Below, one piece after another: positions 20,519-33,039 of a stretch of DNA of 64,000 nt. Within the stretch, counting starts at the first letter, position 1. Each line of letters starts with the position of its first letter. The notes beneath the pieces were generated by a model. It saw nothing but the letters and a program-made list of their open reading frames with translations. It made no database searches and had not been told where the DNA came from. The DNA is from Scalesia atractyloides (taxonomy: Eukaryota; Streptophyta; Magnoliopsida; Asterales; Asteraceae), in the NCBI GenBank assembly GCA_947069175.1, contig CAMTDV010000013.1:25795857-25859856 (forward strand), written 5' to 3'. Made by a program: the position numbers and the translations under genes.

Positions 20519-20850
20519 CACATATGTTTTGACATGTGATGATAAACACCACAAGTCCAGCACTTGTACGAGAACGTCTTGCCATGATTTCTACTTTTCT
20601 TGTCTTAAATCTCACTGCTATTTGGGATCCCTGTTTCCCCTTTGATTATCAATTAGTTTCCTATATCTATCTTGAATCTTGATAACCCTTCTGTTGCGGA
20701 CCCTTTTTTGCTTGAATTTGCCCCTTACTACAATAGGTATACGTTGTTGTGTCTTCCTTCTTGATCGACTCATATATGACAACCTCCACCATGTGTCTTG
20801 CTAGTGCTTCTTCCTTCTTGAACTTCTTGCCAAGATTCCTACATAAAATA
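20519..20850 (-). pseudogene. Unidentified coding remnant with a cysteine-rich motif
   Basis: On the minus strand an open stretch from about 20850 starts after a possible acceptor (TTTTATGTAG) and encodes a lysine-rich segment. Further down, near 20530-20590, a CWTCGVYHHMSKHMC segment resembles a CCHC zinc knuckle with one extra residue. Stops lie between the two parts. It may be a decayed retroelement gag or a zinc-finger gene fragment. I do not recognise it. Confidence 0.25.
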
Positions 20851-21419
20851 CAAATTGTTTTATAAATAAAAACTTAGAAACAATAAAGTTACAAAAGTAA
20901 TCTATTTATTTTGTTAGACAACTAATGAAATACTGAATTTATAATATTAACTTAAGATGGAAGCCTGGATTGGTCGGGATAACAAGTGTCATATCAGAGC
21001 AATCATCGGTGCAATGGAACTTCTTGCTACCTTACGGTCAATGAATATCAGTGTTGTGTATCATCGGACTAAGAATATGTGTACTGAAATAACTAAACTC
21101 TTTAAAAAGTGTTGTCAGCTCAGCGTCATGTAGGACCGTGAGTAAAGGGACATTAACTAAACCGTTAATAACTATTGGTGTAGTGGAGTAAATAAAACTT
21201 AAATTAAAGGGAAAAAAAGAGAAAATAATGTGATTGGTTGAAGATTTAACGGGGCCCACAACCATTCTCAACAACGCCCGTTATTACAATGGTGTGGGCT
21301 TCGTTGATGCTCTTACTAACTTGTCAGAATGGTGTTTTATGCCCTAATCGGGTGATGTGACATGGGGGGCTAATCGAACACATACAACTTAAGAAAAAAG
21401 TTATCAATAAATAAATCAT
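20851..21419. other. Unassigned intergenic DNA
   Basis: AT-rich sequence with no supported gene, repeat boundary or RNA. ORFs are short and lack codon or motif support. Confidence 0.5.
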
Positions 21420-21682
21420 AAAAAACTAATTGGGTTAACTTTCAGTTACAATGGGATCGCTAAAAAAATATGTTTGGAGTTAGGACTGTGGATAAACATT
21501 TCCTAAGTTGGATTAATCCCGACCAATAGGTCAAGGTTGAGATTATAATAATTCCAACTTTAATCTATTGACCGAGATAATCCTAACTCGGGAAACGTTT
21601 ACTTACAGTCTCAATTTTGAACATATTTTCCTTCATAAATCTCATACTAAGTGAAAGTTAACTCATTTAGTTTTTACTGACT
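21420..21682. mobile_element. MITE-like foldback element
   Basis: Two arms of about 120 bp are imperfect reverse complements across a centre near 21548. The left arm begins AAAAACTAATTGGGTTAACT and the right arm ends GTTAACTCATTTAGTTTTT. Inner parts also pair, for example GGTCAAGGTTGAGATTA with TAATTCCAACTTTAATC allowing mismatches. There is no coding sequence and no clear target duplication. Confidence 0.6.
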
Positions 21683-22400
21683 TGGACAACTTATATGGCA
21701 AAAAAATCAAGGTTTTGATAACGTAGGCTCTTATATGGCAAATAAGATAAAGTTTTAATGACATGGACTATATATGTAACACAATTTTGATGACGAAGAC
21801 TTCTCATGTGGCAGTCCACTTATTTAGGACTAAATTGGGACATACTTACTAGGTGGAATTCGGCCTTTATAATGATTGAAGACAATTTATGACAAACATA
21901 AACTTTACAAAATTTTCATAATTATCTTGCGACACTTGGTCGAGTAAACCTGTCCTGGATGCGGATTAAGAAACTCTCGAACAACTCACCAATTTTCTTG
22001 AGGTTTTTAAAAACGCAACTACAAGATTATTGGAAACATATTATCCAACTATTTAGGAGACACTTTACAAATAATGTTATATAAGTAATAAAATAAATGA
22101 CTATGAGTATAAAAATAATAGATTCAAATGAATGATACCACCATTCAAAGAAAAAATAAAATAATATTTTGAGGAATTCCCGTGAGATTTTTCTTGTGCT
22201 GTGGCTTTAAACTGATGCTTAAATACAAGTGTTGAACATCTAATCAAGTACCTAAATTCCATGAAATTTATAAACACATTTGGCGCCGATACTTTTGATC
22301 AATTTAATGCGGAAAGGAAAGGAAACTCAATCTTCAATCCTAGTCATTACGGCCTGTGACCTACTAACCGTTCTATGGTAGTTTGGAAATTAACTTTTTG
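21683..22400. other. Unassigned DNA with short decayed repeats
   Basis: 21690-21815 has about three degenerate copies of a stretch with CTTATATGGCA and TTTTGATGACG cores, about 45 bp apart. A TTTGGCGCCGA stretch at 22281-22291 recalls the primer site of Athila elements, but no flanking LTR end was found. Nothing else is supported. Confidence 0.35.
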
Positions 22401-22407
22401 TTTTAGT

Positions 22408-22645
22408 GCAGGGTTTTCTCGATAGGATGGACAAGGCTCACTCCCAAGTCGGTATAGATGTGCATTTACATAAATGATTACTTGGACGTGGTGGATCGTA
22501 TACAACAAGTCTCGAAAACAAAACAATAGCTGAAGGACCAATACACCAAGAAGAAGTGGCTGAGGGACCAAGTCCACCACTAACCCAAGAGGAGGAAGCC
22601 TACGACTCGTTGGTTTACGGCCTAGGTTCTTCGGGCAAAGAATAA
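22408..22645 (+). pseudogene. Unidentified exon-like coding remnant
   Basis: After a good acceptor-like tract (TTTTTGTTTTAG, ending at 22407) one frame runs about 235 bp to a TAA at 22643-22645 with a single internal TGA near 22475. The predicted peptide is acidic and Gln/Glu-rich towards its end. It could be the last exon of a decayed gene or a gag piece. No family is recognised. Confidence 0.25.
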
Positions 22646-22939
22646 ATATTCTGTAGTTACTAAATAAAATGCATTATTTCCGTACTATAGATTAACAACA
22701 TTTATGTGCTTCATGTTGTTGTATCCTATGTTTAGAGGGTGTCAAAAAAAAATTAATATTTTTCACTTCTAACCCAAAACATCCTTTGCGATTTCAACCT
22801 CTTTGGTTTTTTTACTTTAACACAAAGCTTTTCATATTTTTTCCATTTAACCTCAACACTTTTTATTTTCAACTTTGGTCCCCATAGTTTTCATCTTTCG
22901 TAAGTTTTTTGTTTTACGTTTCGTTCAAAATTTTACGAG

Positions 22940-23280
22940 TTAATACGCCACAACGTGCGTGTGGGGTTCAAAGTTTTTCCGTCTATTTTTCCCGTTTGAG
23001 AAATTCGTCGCAACGCGCGGGTCCTAGATCTACTTAGGTATTTTTCTATGTTTTACGTTTTAGCCTAATTTTTTCGCATTAACATGCCACAATGAGTGTG
23101 CGTGGTTCAACGATTTTACTCATGCTTTTCGTTCATTTTATTTTCACCTTTTCTATTTATTTTGTTTTTACGAATTTTTCGACGTTGGTCGCTGGCAGTG
23201 GCATGGCACTGGTGCTACTTTGCATGGTTTTACGCCTCCCGCCGAAACGCAGGGGCCCTAATACTAGTTAGTATTAAAAT
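22940..23280 (+). mobile_element. Helitron-like 3' ends, repeated modules
   Basis: Four related modules at about 22950, 23005, 23085 and 23235 have the form GCC(A/G)CAACG(T/C)GCG or a variant, each preceded by a T-rich tract. The second ends CGCGCGGGTCCTAG and the last is followed by CTAATACTAGTT; Helitrons end in CTRR after a GC hairpin. No RepHel gene or 5' TC end was found, so this is a non-autonomous or decayed candidate. Confidence 0.35.
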
Positions 23281-24416
23281 ACATTATTATTTTTATTGTA
23301 ATTTTTATTGATTTTCTCTTTTTTCATTTGCTTTGAAAAAAAACAAAATTTTAATAAACAAGAATTTTATGTAATTTTCTTTTTGTCGATCACAAAATGT
23401 GCGGAAAAGAAACACCACTGGTTTGAAACCGGAACTAAAACCACATTGAAAACGAATGAAAAAACCGACACTCAAACTGGTTTGAAACTGAACCAAAACC
23501 AACACCCAAACCGTTTGTAAACCGGAAAAAGAAAACGATTTTGGCCAACTCTAGTTCTAGGCTTACGTTATTGAGTGTAATAACATTATTATATAAATTA
23601 GGGAAATAATTTATTAATTTTTACCGTGACACTTATTTTCTATGAAAGATGTATCAAACAACAATATGTTTTTTCTTTTTAAATGACTGTACAATTTGTT
23701 TTGTAGACAAGAAGTCTTGGAGACATGCATGAATCTTATGATGTCGATTATAATAACATTTTGAAGGACAAGAAGGAGTTCAGACTTATTGCTTTGTTTA
23801 TATGTTCATAAAGATGAAATGTTGTGTCATTATATGAGACAAAAAAAAGTACAAAAATCATTCCATAAGATTTGTTTCGCGTACAACTGATAACATTAAA
23901 AATGTAAATGATCATACATGTTAAGTGGTAAATTTATTAATATCTAGTGGTATGGTGATATGATATGTGTACTTCATGAAAGTCGTATGGGTTTAGATTT
24001 TTGCAAGTGTAAAATTAGGTGATTTAGTCGTATGAAACTTGTTGTAATATTTGGTTCAATAATCTTTTGATTGTGGAAAAGATCAAACACTCGCTTTGGT
24101 GTTTGCAGCTCACAAACGGCTCGTCTCATTTAGTCTCCTAGGTAAACTCCTCCTTCTGCGTTGGATCATACCGAGGACATATAATGCAACTTTTTTTTAG
24201 ACATCTGAGACTAGAATCATTGTTTTCCATGTGGCAAAACACACACACAAACCACTATCTTGTTATATTCAACTAAAGATCTTTGGCCCAATATTGCCTT
24301 TGTGCTAACTACAAATGCTACATTACTCTCCTTGGAAAATCAACCTCATATGTACCGTAGTAGCACTAACAGCCTTCTTAGCTATTAACAACATGTGACA
24401 TATAACTTTATAGTGT
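23281..24416. other. Intergenic DNA downstream of PERK
   Basis: AT-rich with no supported gene. The PERK 3' UTR and poly(A) signal should lie in 24100-24416, but no single signal could be fixed. Confidence 0.5.
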
Positions 24417-27366
24417 TCATCTATACTGTCCGGAACTACCCATCTCACTACCTGAAGATTCTTCGGTCAACATCACCATCTTTCTAAACTTAACCATGTC
24501 ATCATTGTAGGCCTGCGTGTCATAAACTCTTGATTCGCTTGTGTCTAATGCGGATTCTCCTTTTGTTTCCTTCTCATCCAAGCTATCTAATGATGCGTTC
24601 CCTTCTAACGCTCGCACAATCTGTTATTTTATGTGAAAATACCGTATTAGTTAGTATGTAACTAACCTCTTGTCTAAGATACATTATCTTAGAACACCTT
24701 TATTGGGTGGACCCACCTAGTTTATGAGGGTCCACCCAAAACCACTCCATGTCTGCACTGGTGTGCAAACCCACAAGCTACAATTAACTAACCTGGCTCA
24801 TCTTAGGACGCTTCCTAGCAGAATGGCGGACACTAGCTGCAGCACAAGAAGCCATTTGTGCCATCTCGTTGTGATCATAGTTAGTTTTCAAGCGTGGGTC
24901 CACAATCTCGTTGTAGTCTCCATCTTCCTTCGCCTTAGCAATGAGTGGCCTCGCCTGTTTTTGAGTTTCATGAAGTAACCAACACAAATCATTTACACGT
25001 TTCTATAAAATCTAGAGGTGGCAAGTCTACCATTTTATTTACAAATGAGTTGTTATGACTTATTTTTTTCAATCTCTAACCGGGCGAATAGTTAAAAATA
25101 ACTAAAAAAAGAACCGAGTAAACTAGCCCAAAACGTAGTTTTAATGCATTAAACCTTGTAAGTCGTTTTACTCAAGAAATATTTAAAAAAAAGTAGATAA
25201 AGTGATTTGACTCGACCTAACCTAGAAAAATACACATAAATTCGAAACCATTTTGGCCCGTTACCCAACCAGTCTGACCCCCATTTACCACCCTTATGAG
25301 ATCTTTAAAAGGTTGAAATAGGTTGGCTGCTATACAAACCCACTCTACTAAGCTGTCATTCATGTATTCAGTCTCGGGATCAATCGGCTTTCTTCCCGTC
25401 AAAATCTCCAACAACATGACCCCAAATGAGAAAACATCAGACTTTTCTGATAGCTTCCCACTAGAAGCATACTCTGGAGCTAAGTACCTGTTATTTGTTC
25501 CATAAACTGAAAGAAATTATTGTAAAAACTAAAAACTTCAAGTAAAACTAACCATTCAAAGCATAACTAACCTACCCGAAAGTTCCCATCACACGAGTTG
25601 AGACATGAGTGTCGTTCCCGGTTGTTAGTTTAGCCAATCCAAAATCGGAAACCTATGTTTACATTCACAAATGCCAGGAACTCTCAAACTAGGCCTCATA
25701 CGGTCATACGTTAATATCTTTAGTAGTTACCTTTGCTTCGTACTCATGGTCAAGGAGAATGTTAGCAGATTTGATGTCCCGATGAATGATCCGAGGATGG
25801 CCTGCAATTTTTCAACGAAATTTTCATGTATCTAATGGAGGTGTCAATTTCGACCTATGATTTAGGTTGTGTTTTATCTCAAACGATTCACCGTTGACAC
25901 AATGTACCAAAGATTTGGATTATTATTGAGAAAATAATTTTTTTAATCATAAATAACAAATAACACAATATAAATTTTATAAATTTTATTTTGCAGGTCA
26001 ACCCGACCCAACCTGTTTGGAGCCAGAACCCAACCCACCGATCTTGTTATCTTGGTATTTAAATGGAGAGACTTAATGTTTGTGTCTTACAATCTTCATG
26101 GAGATAAGCGAGTCCTTTGGCAGATCCAAGCGCGATACGCATTCTAGTTTGCCAATCCATAACCACTTGACCCTTTCCTACAAATAAAAGTTCGGTTTCA
26201 TGATGCATTCACCATCAAGATGGAATGTGTAATCTTTTGATTTAGTCAACATGTATCAATATATCAAGTCAACACAACTCACCATGAAGATGGAGCTCCA
26301 AGGTGCGATTAGGAACAAACTCGTAAACAAGCATTCTCTGCTCATCACTAATACAATACCCCACGAGTGAAACCAAATACCGATGGTGGACCCTACTAAG
26401 CATCTCAACCTCCGCCTGAAACTCCCGCTCGCCTTGCCCACTGCCTGGTTTTAAACTCTTTATAGCAACCTCTTGCCCGTTAGGCAACACCCCTTTGTGC
26501 ACAAACCCGAACCCTCCTTGACCCACAAGATTGTACTGGGTAAATCCTCCGGTGGCAGCTACTAACTCATCATATGAGAATTGACTCTGGCTGAATGCCA
26601 GTGGCATGTTTGTAGATGCCGCCACTGACATTCTAGGCCCATGAAATTCCTTACTACTGTTCATTGGTGGTGGTTGTGGCGGATGTCCCCAACCACCACC
26701 AGTACCAACCCTGACCACATGGTCTGGTTTACCGTGGTAGTAGGGTCCACCTACTCCCGCGCTTTGTTCAGGAATATAGTAACCTTTTTTCTTTTTCTTA
26801 TTGCACATAGCACAAATGACAAAAAGAGCAAGAAACACTACAATGCCAACAACTATTCCTCCAATAATAATTGGAATATTGGTTGCACTATAATCAGTTG
26901 ATGACTTCGAAGCTGATTTTCGGCTCGATGGACTAGGTAACTTCCTCGCGGGTCCTGGGGCACCCTTGTCAGAAGTGTCCCCACGGGTTGGAAGAATGTT
27001 GGGCTGGTTGGGTATTGTAGGTATTTCTCGTGCGGGGATTGCAGCAGGAGGTGGCGGAGAAGCAGTGGCAGGCGGGACAAACCCTGCCGACGGTGGTGGA
27101 TTCAATGCAGGAGGTGGAGGGGTCGTTACATCTGGGGAGGGTGGTGGTTGTGCATTGGGAGGTGGTGGGGTTTCATCAGGGGAGGGCGGTGGCTGTGCTT
27201 TAGGAGGCGGAGGGGAGGCGGGTGGTCTAGACGCCTTAGGTGGTGGCGGCGAAGGACTAGAAGGCGGCGGTGGTGGTGAGGCGTCAGCAGGTGGTGGTGG
27301 TGGTGAAGAGTCAGAAGTTGGAGATGGGGTTTCAGGGGCCGGAGCAGCCTTCGGGGCCGCAGCCAT
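24417..27366 (-). CDS. PERK: Proline-rich extensin-like receptor kinase (PERK), seven coding exons
   Basis: Plasma-membrane receptor-like kinase proposed to sense the cell wall. Coding exons on the minus strand: 26283-27366, 26091-26177, 25731-25801, 25576-25652, 25340-25487, 24793-24954 and 24417-24620, all with GT...AG introns; they sum to 1833 bp (610 residues plus stop). Residues 1-160 are Pro/Ser-rich with SPPPP runs and no signal peptide. A membrane helix spans about 164-188 (IPIIIGGIVVGIVVFLALF), followed by KKKKK. The kinase starts near 276: glycine loop GQGGFGFV (282-289), VAIK lysine 303, HRDIKSANILLD (HRD 397-399), DFG 417-419, then GTFGYLAPEY and SLVEW. The C-terminus is Ser-rich. 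Motifs, exon phases and length fit the PERK family and no disruption is seen. The start is the first ATG after an upstream stop-rich region. Confidence 0.93.
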
Positions 27367-27444
27367 ATGTCAGGATGAACTTTTCCGGCCCTCCGAGAAA
27401 CTCTGCCGGAAAATTCAAATATTCATCTGTAACTATCTAACTTT

Positions 27445-27790
27445 CCTGTAACAGAATTCTTGATTTTCCTCCACAACACAAATTTCAAACTGCATAATAA
27501 AATGGAAAAAACCCATATCAATAATTTATTAATCATAACAAGATCTCAAACATTTTTAACATGGAGATTGAAAACAGAGGATGACTCTGTTTATGCAAAA
27601 TTGGCATTTGAAAATCATAAAACATATGCAAAATTTCCTGATAACACATTGAATAAACTATTATAGAATTTTAGGATTAAAGATTTATGAAACAAACATT
27701 GTTACCTGATTGAAGATTCTAGAAAAGATTCAACAAAACAAAAGGAGAGAGAGTTTCAAGTTTCTTGAATTAGAATCCAAGTGTATCTTC
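27445..27790 (-). promoter_or_regulatory. Probable PERK 5' UTR with an intron
   Basis: Upstream of the ATG, a CAG/GTAAC donor sits at 27706/27705 and a TTACAG acceptor at 27446-27451, giving a possible 5' UTR intron of 260 bp. A CT-rich leader precedes the donor, common in plant 5' UTRs. It is a prediction from sequence only. Confidence 0.4.
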
Positions 27791-27842
27791 CCCCTATTAG
27801 CTTCCTACAAAATTGGTAGCTTTTTGTTGCAGAATCACCCAA

Positions 27843-27848
27843 CACGTG
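27843..27848. promoter_or_regulatory. G-box (CACGTG) in PERK promoter region
   Basis: CACGTG in the context ACACGTGT, an ABRE/G-box-type bZIP or bHLH site, about 475 bp upstream of the PERK ATG. Regulation by ABA or light is only a possibility. Confidence 0.35.
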
Positions 27849-27984
27849 TCATTTTTTTCAATCTCATAACAAGAATACAAAAAATCACATATGCACTTAA
27901 CATACCATCTTTATCACCACTACAAGAGACTTTTTCATTTTAACTAGTTAAATCTAACGTGGACGGGTTGTTTTTGCATCATCA

Positions 27985-28541
27985 TGTGTTTTTAGTTCTG
28001 TTTAATCATAATGGAAAATATAAATGAAATACTGAGACTGCAGACAGGCCATCGGAGAATCTAGTCAGAGACGCAGCCATGGAGTTCGACATCTTTGTCA
28101 GTGTGATCTGATTCCTCCTAAGAGTGTAAAATTACGATGGTGATAACCAAACTAGGGATGAATTCGGTTTAGGTTATGGAGAGAGAGGTGGGTGGCGGCT
28201 ATGATGTTAAGGATGTTATTGTGAGTGCCAAACCCTAAACCTCTCTAATCATCTCCTTATATACACCCAAAAGGAAACCCTAATTAGTTAATTATGGTAA
28301 TATGGTCCATCAACAATTACCAACTATGATCTAATATAATATAAATGATAATAATGGCAACATGATTAAATATTACAAATATGAGTAATCATTTATCATG
28401 AGTATTAGATTAGTCTGATCAGAAGTTAATACTCATTTTAGCTTTAAACCAAGAACCGTAGCAGAGAAATACAGCCGTTGAATCATCATTCGACTCAGGA
28501 CCCCTATTAGTCATACTACAGCCTCAATTTAAAACCTAACA
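27985..28541 (-). repeat. LTR-like repeat, left copy
   Basis: 27985-28385 is highly similar to 33937-34360. Minus orientation is shown by TATATAAGG (plus strand near 28256-28264) upstream of a predicted start and by the primer site next to the right copy. It contains AAACCCTAA telobox-like motifs. Beyond 28385 the two copies no longer match, although both could begin TGTT(A/G)GG on the minus strand. The right end at 28541 is tentative because no purine tract adjoins it. Confidence 0.55.
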
Positions 28542-31500
28542 GTTATGATCAAAATATGCAAATAAGCCCTTTAGTGTTTGAGTTGTATTTATATTTGTCT
28601 ATATGTCATTACACCGGCAGAACATATGTTAGAGACATACAAAATCAAACTGATGAGGAAAATTAATTAATTAATAATTCATAGTACGATATGCAGTTGT
28701 ACATAGTCATCAAAACCCGTCATTATTATAAGCGCTTACATAATAGTTATGGGTGATAGACTTTCAGTTATAGGATCCTTAAGCATATCATGAATGCATT
28801 CGATGCAAAGATTTAGTTTCCTCAATTCGTTCATAAACGAATAATTAAATTTGTATCGAAATTTAATGCAGCACCTCTCGAACTGTTACTGTCCAAGAAG
28901 ACATAGTAGCTGACTTTATCACAATAAGTCTTCAATATATAATTTATATGGAGTTAATAAACTTATGAGTCCACTGATACATTTTCAACAACATTTAGTG
29001 ATTATTGTTTTGTGATCAACAACATATTATGTCATTATATCTTAGGTTGTTTTTATCAGTTCATTATGACTCCTCCATGAGATAGGTTTTGTCTGCTGAT
29101 AAAGGATATGCCCGAAATTACATTTTTGTCATCTTTGAATATTACAAAGTTACAGTAATCAACCGGTTTGAGTTCCACTTCTTCTTTAAATTATAGTCTC
29201 TCGTTTCCTTTATAGATATTTTAATTCTCCATAAGATGCTTCACATTAATCTAGATATATCTAGTGTGTTGCAATGTGAGTAATATCTAAACGAGTATAG
29301 ACTTAAACCACATAAGGCTTCTAATTAATGAAGCGTAAGGAAATAATCTCATTTACCCTATTATCCTCTAAAGGAGAGCAGTATTGTTTGTTACATATGT
29401 AAGGACCCATTTAAAGTTAAACTTATGGAACGAAAATAATGTCTCATTGGGTCTATCTCACTATGTTATGATATCTATTACGTAATAGATATCTCTGAGA
29501 TCTATTATATCAAAGTTTGTATTTAACAATGCTTTGATTTATGTAAAATATACTTCTCAAAAGAATGTCATCTTTATACAGACAAATTTATTTTAGTTGT
29601 TCCCACTCATCTTAAGGTAGGTACATTAATCCACTTGGTTCTTGATGAAAATAATTGCGTTAAGATTTCATCGCATTATGATGTTTGCATTAACCCATAC
29701 ATGGATTTTATCGGCTTATAGACAAACTGTTCTTTAACCTTAAGTTTAGAATTTTCAGGTTGTTTTATGAACATGTAAATATGTCAGCCAGTTGTTAGGA
29801 AAGTTGTTTTAATGTTCAGCTTAATGTAGCTCTAAATTGTTATAAGCTACCAGAACAGTGATGATCCTCAAAGAAACTTTTGTAATATAAGTAAGAAAAT
29901 TCTTTGATAATTTATCTCTTCCTGAGTATAGCCTTTGACAATCAATCATGCATCTTGGTGTCTTAACGTTTATATTAGGATTTGGTTTGGTTATGAACAC
30001 TCTTAGGTAATTCAATCAAATCCCAAACGTTATTCGAACATATAAAATCAGTTTTACTAGAAAACAGTTTTATTACATTGAGAAGATTGATTGACGCTCA
30101 TGGTTTAATTAGAAGAGATAGGATCAGTAAATTTTTTCCAAAATCCACATCAACATTAGTTAGGGAGGTTATGTAATCATCAAAGTTAGTATGTTTTTTT
30201 TAAACCTAGATGACCTCCTGAGTTGATTAATGGGTTTATTAGAAGTTTCAATTTTGTGGATTAACTCTTGGTTAGGTTGCTATCAATTTTCAGGATTCTA
30301 AGTGTGTAAGAGTTGGTGCAGTATGATGTACAAGAGGTGTAAACGGAGTTAAATTCGGAGTAAAAGTTAGTGACTCTCTTCCCCCCGCCTCTTGTATTCC
30401 TTGCAAGTCATGATAAAGACTTTACTGCTCTCACTGACCTTGGAAATCTTTAGGAACTCAACATGCTTATAGTCAATATTTAACGACCAACATATTCTAA
30501 TAGAGAAACGAATTAATGACGTTAGTCGTTGTAGTTTCTCTTGTTGAGGATTATATTAGTTTAGGTAAGAAATCTAAGTGTGCCCACAATTAAGCAACAA
30601 TGAAAATTTTTGTAAGAGTAGCATTAGATTTTAAAGAGACAAGTTTTGATGAAACAATGCCGAAATGGAGCAGTGTCTTGTACAAGAAGTGTAAATTGAA
30701 GTAATGTGAAGTTTTCACTCCCCCACCTCTTGCAACTTTTGCAAGTTATAATTAAGACACTTAATGCTCCCACTGATCTTTGATATCTCTAAAATTGCTA
30801 CAAGAGAATTTCAATGAGGATTTGACGTGGGAACCTATCATATATATGTTAGACTTTACTTGATTTTCTTAATGTCCGTATGTCATAAGAAGCTTAGGGA
30901 CATATTTAATAGAAATCATATTAAGTATATATATGAGTAGATTTCTTTAAGACCATGGGCCATATGAGACAAATTTAGATACAAGTGGATAGTCTTTAAT
31001 TGATAAATGAATTATGTCTGAATATTCCATTTTAAATAAGTTTCACGAATGTCAATGAAATATAACTTATAGTGAACCCATACTTATTCCTTAAGCAAAT
31101 AATATTTTAGGGCTTTTAACATCATGATTTAAAATCACTTAGAATGAGATTAGATGAAAAAATCATCCTCACTAACCATGTCTAATTTCTCATGAATTAC
31201 GGTTACAATGGATGAAATTTATAGATCTCATTTCCTTTTGTCAAATTCTCAGTTGCATGATAACAAAAGTTGTGAAGTGTAAGGTATCATCTAGCTTCAT
31301 CTTATTAATATTTCTATTCAGATATTGAGAACAAATAATATGAGAGTTTAAGGTAAGTGTGACTTTATGTTGACTATGCAAACCTCACAACTGTCATAAT
31401 ATAGCTTTAGTATTAATACTAAATTCTGATTAATTTTCAGAATATATAATGTATCATAAAGCGTAATTAAAAGACAACTTTTCATGGTTCTTATAGCCTT

Positions 31501-32930
31501 AACATTTAATTTTGTCACTAACTCTCATGTTAGTTATTTGTTGAATTCTAGTAAGGAAACATTTAGAGCTAGAGTCAACTTATCAGTGTTAATTGGAAAA
31601 TTAAAATTATCAGACTTAAAGATCATTAAAAGGCGACTGCCTATTTTATCCAACTGGTTCTTTTGAATTATGGATAATCTCTTTGCTTATGCCTAATGGC
31701 ATAATTAGGCAGTGAGTTTCTCCCTTGCAGAACCTTAGAGTTGGAATTACTACTTGTATTTTGTCTATGAACCTTAGAAGTATCATCCTTTAGGTTTGAG
31801 TGGTAGTGAGGTGAATTACATCTTATTTTTTAGTTTTATGCATTTCTTTTCCTGTACGTATGTTGCTGATCAACACACTCATTTTCCTTTGGTACTTTTC
31901 AGTGTTATAGTTGATTTATAAGGCATCAAATTGTACTAGTGGAAAAGTAAGTAGTAATGCACTGAAAAAAAGTACTTGTTTCCATGTGTAAGTCCTTTAT
32001 TTTAAGGGTCATGGTATTGTACATTATGATTTATTCACGGATACCATTTAACCTTTATAGTTTAGAATTTGAAATGAAGACATGCACCTCAGGAGTTCCT
32101 CTGATTATTCCATAATATTAGATTAGTCTTAGGAAAAACATAATCTGGAATAACTTTAGTGATAGCAGTTATGTTAAATGAGTTCTTGATTATCATAAGA
32201 GACATCATGTTCGACTTATCCTATTCATCATACTCTAGTTTGTTTCTGTAGCACTTTTATCAGAAGAGAGCAATAGGATTAGCGTGTCTTAAGGGATAAT
32301 CAAAGATTTAATTCAAGAGCTAATCTTACAGAAACTTTAAGTAAAGCAAAACATATTAGGTTTAGGAATTAGAGTGGATGAGATACTGATTTATAGAAGA
32401 AAGTTACAGTGAGTAATGTTATGGAGTGTTAAAGATAAGGCAGACAAAAATATGATCATAAGATTAATGAAGGATCATTAATGTGAGAATCATTATTTGA
32501 AGAAGTTGTGATATGTCTATTACTAACATCAAAATAATAGACTAATTAAAAAAAATTTCTACTTAAATGAAGACAAATCAGCTTTGGCCAGAAGTGTAAT
32601 CATCTAAGTATGTGTGCATAGTAATTGTGACAAATCAGCTTTAGCCAGAGATGAGACAATCACTTTAATAATGCACTTGTTAAGTATGCTAGACATGAAT
32701 GAATTAGATCAGCTTTGGCCAGAAATAAGACATTCACGTATATAATGCACAATTAACATAGCTTTTGTAATACTTGAACAATAAATAGAGCATCAAATTT
32801 TGGGCAGAAATGATACATCAGAAGCTCATTCAAGTTAAGCTATTTGGTTTTGTAAAAAGTTATCTTATTATGATTAATTAAGTATTTACAAAACATTTAT
32901 TTAATAGCAAACCCCCTGTTAGCATGGGGT

Positions 32931-32947
32931 TCGGGGCAGAGCCCCGA
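32931..32947. other. GC-rich hairpin in element leader
   Basis: TCGGGGC and GCCCCGA are perfect complements around AGA. In the minus orientation it lies about 1 kb after the primer site. It stands out from the AT-rich surroundings. GC hairpins of this kind occur in copia leaders (recollection). Confidence 0.55.
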
Positions 32948-33039
32948 GCTGAAATTTAATTCACAATAATAGCCTAATGTAGTAATGAGATTTCGGATAA
33001 AATCTTGGATTTATGATTGAAGCTCAAATTAGTCCAAAG

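Noticed and set aside
22281..22291. Athila-type primer binding site TTTGGCGCCGA
   Set aside because: Only the first part matches and no LTR end adjoins it.
26966..27451. Long glycine-rich ORF on the + strand
   Set aside because: It is the antisense image of the Pro-rich CCN repeats of PERK exon 1; no independent evidence.
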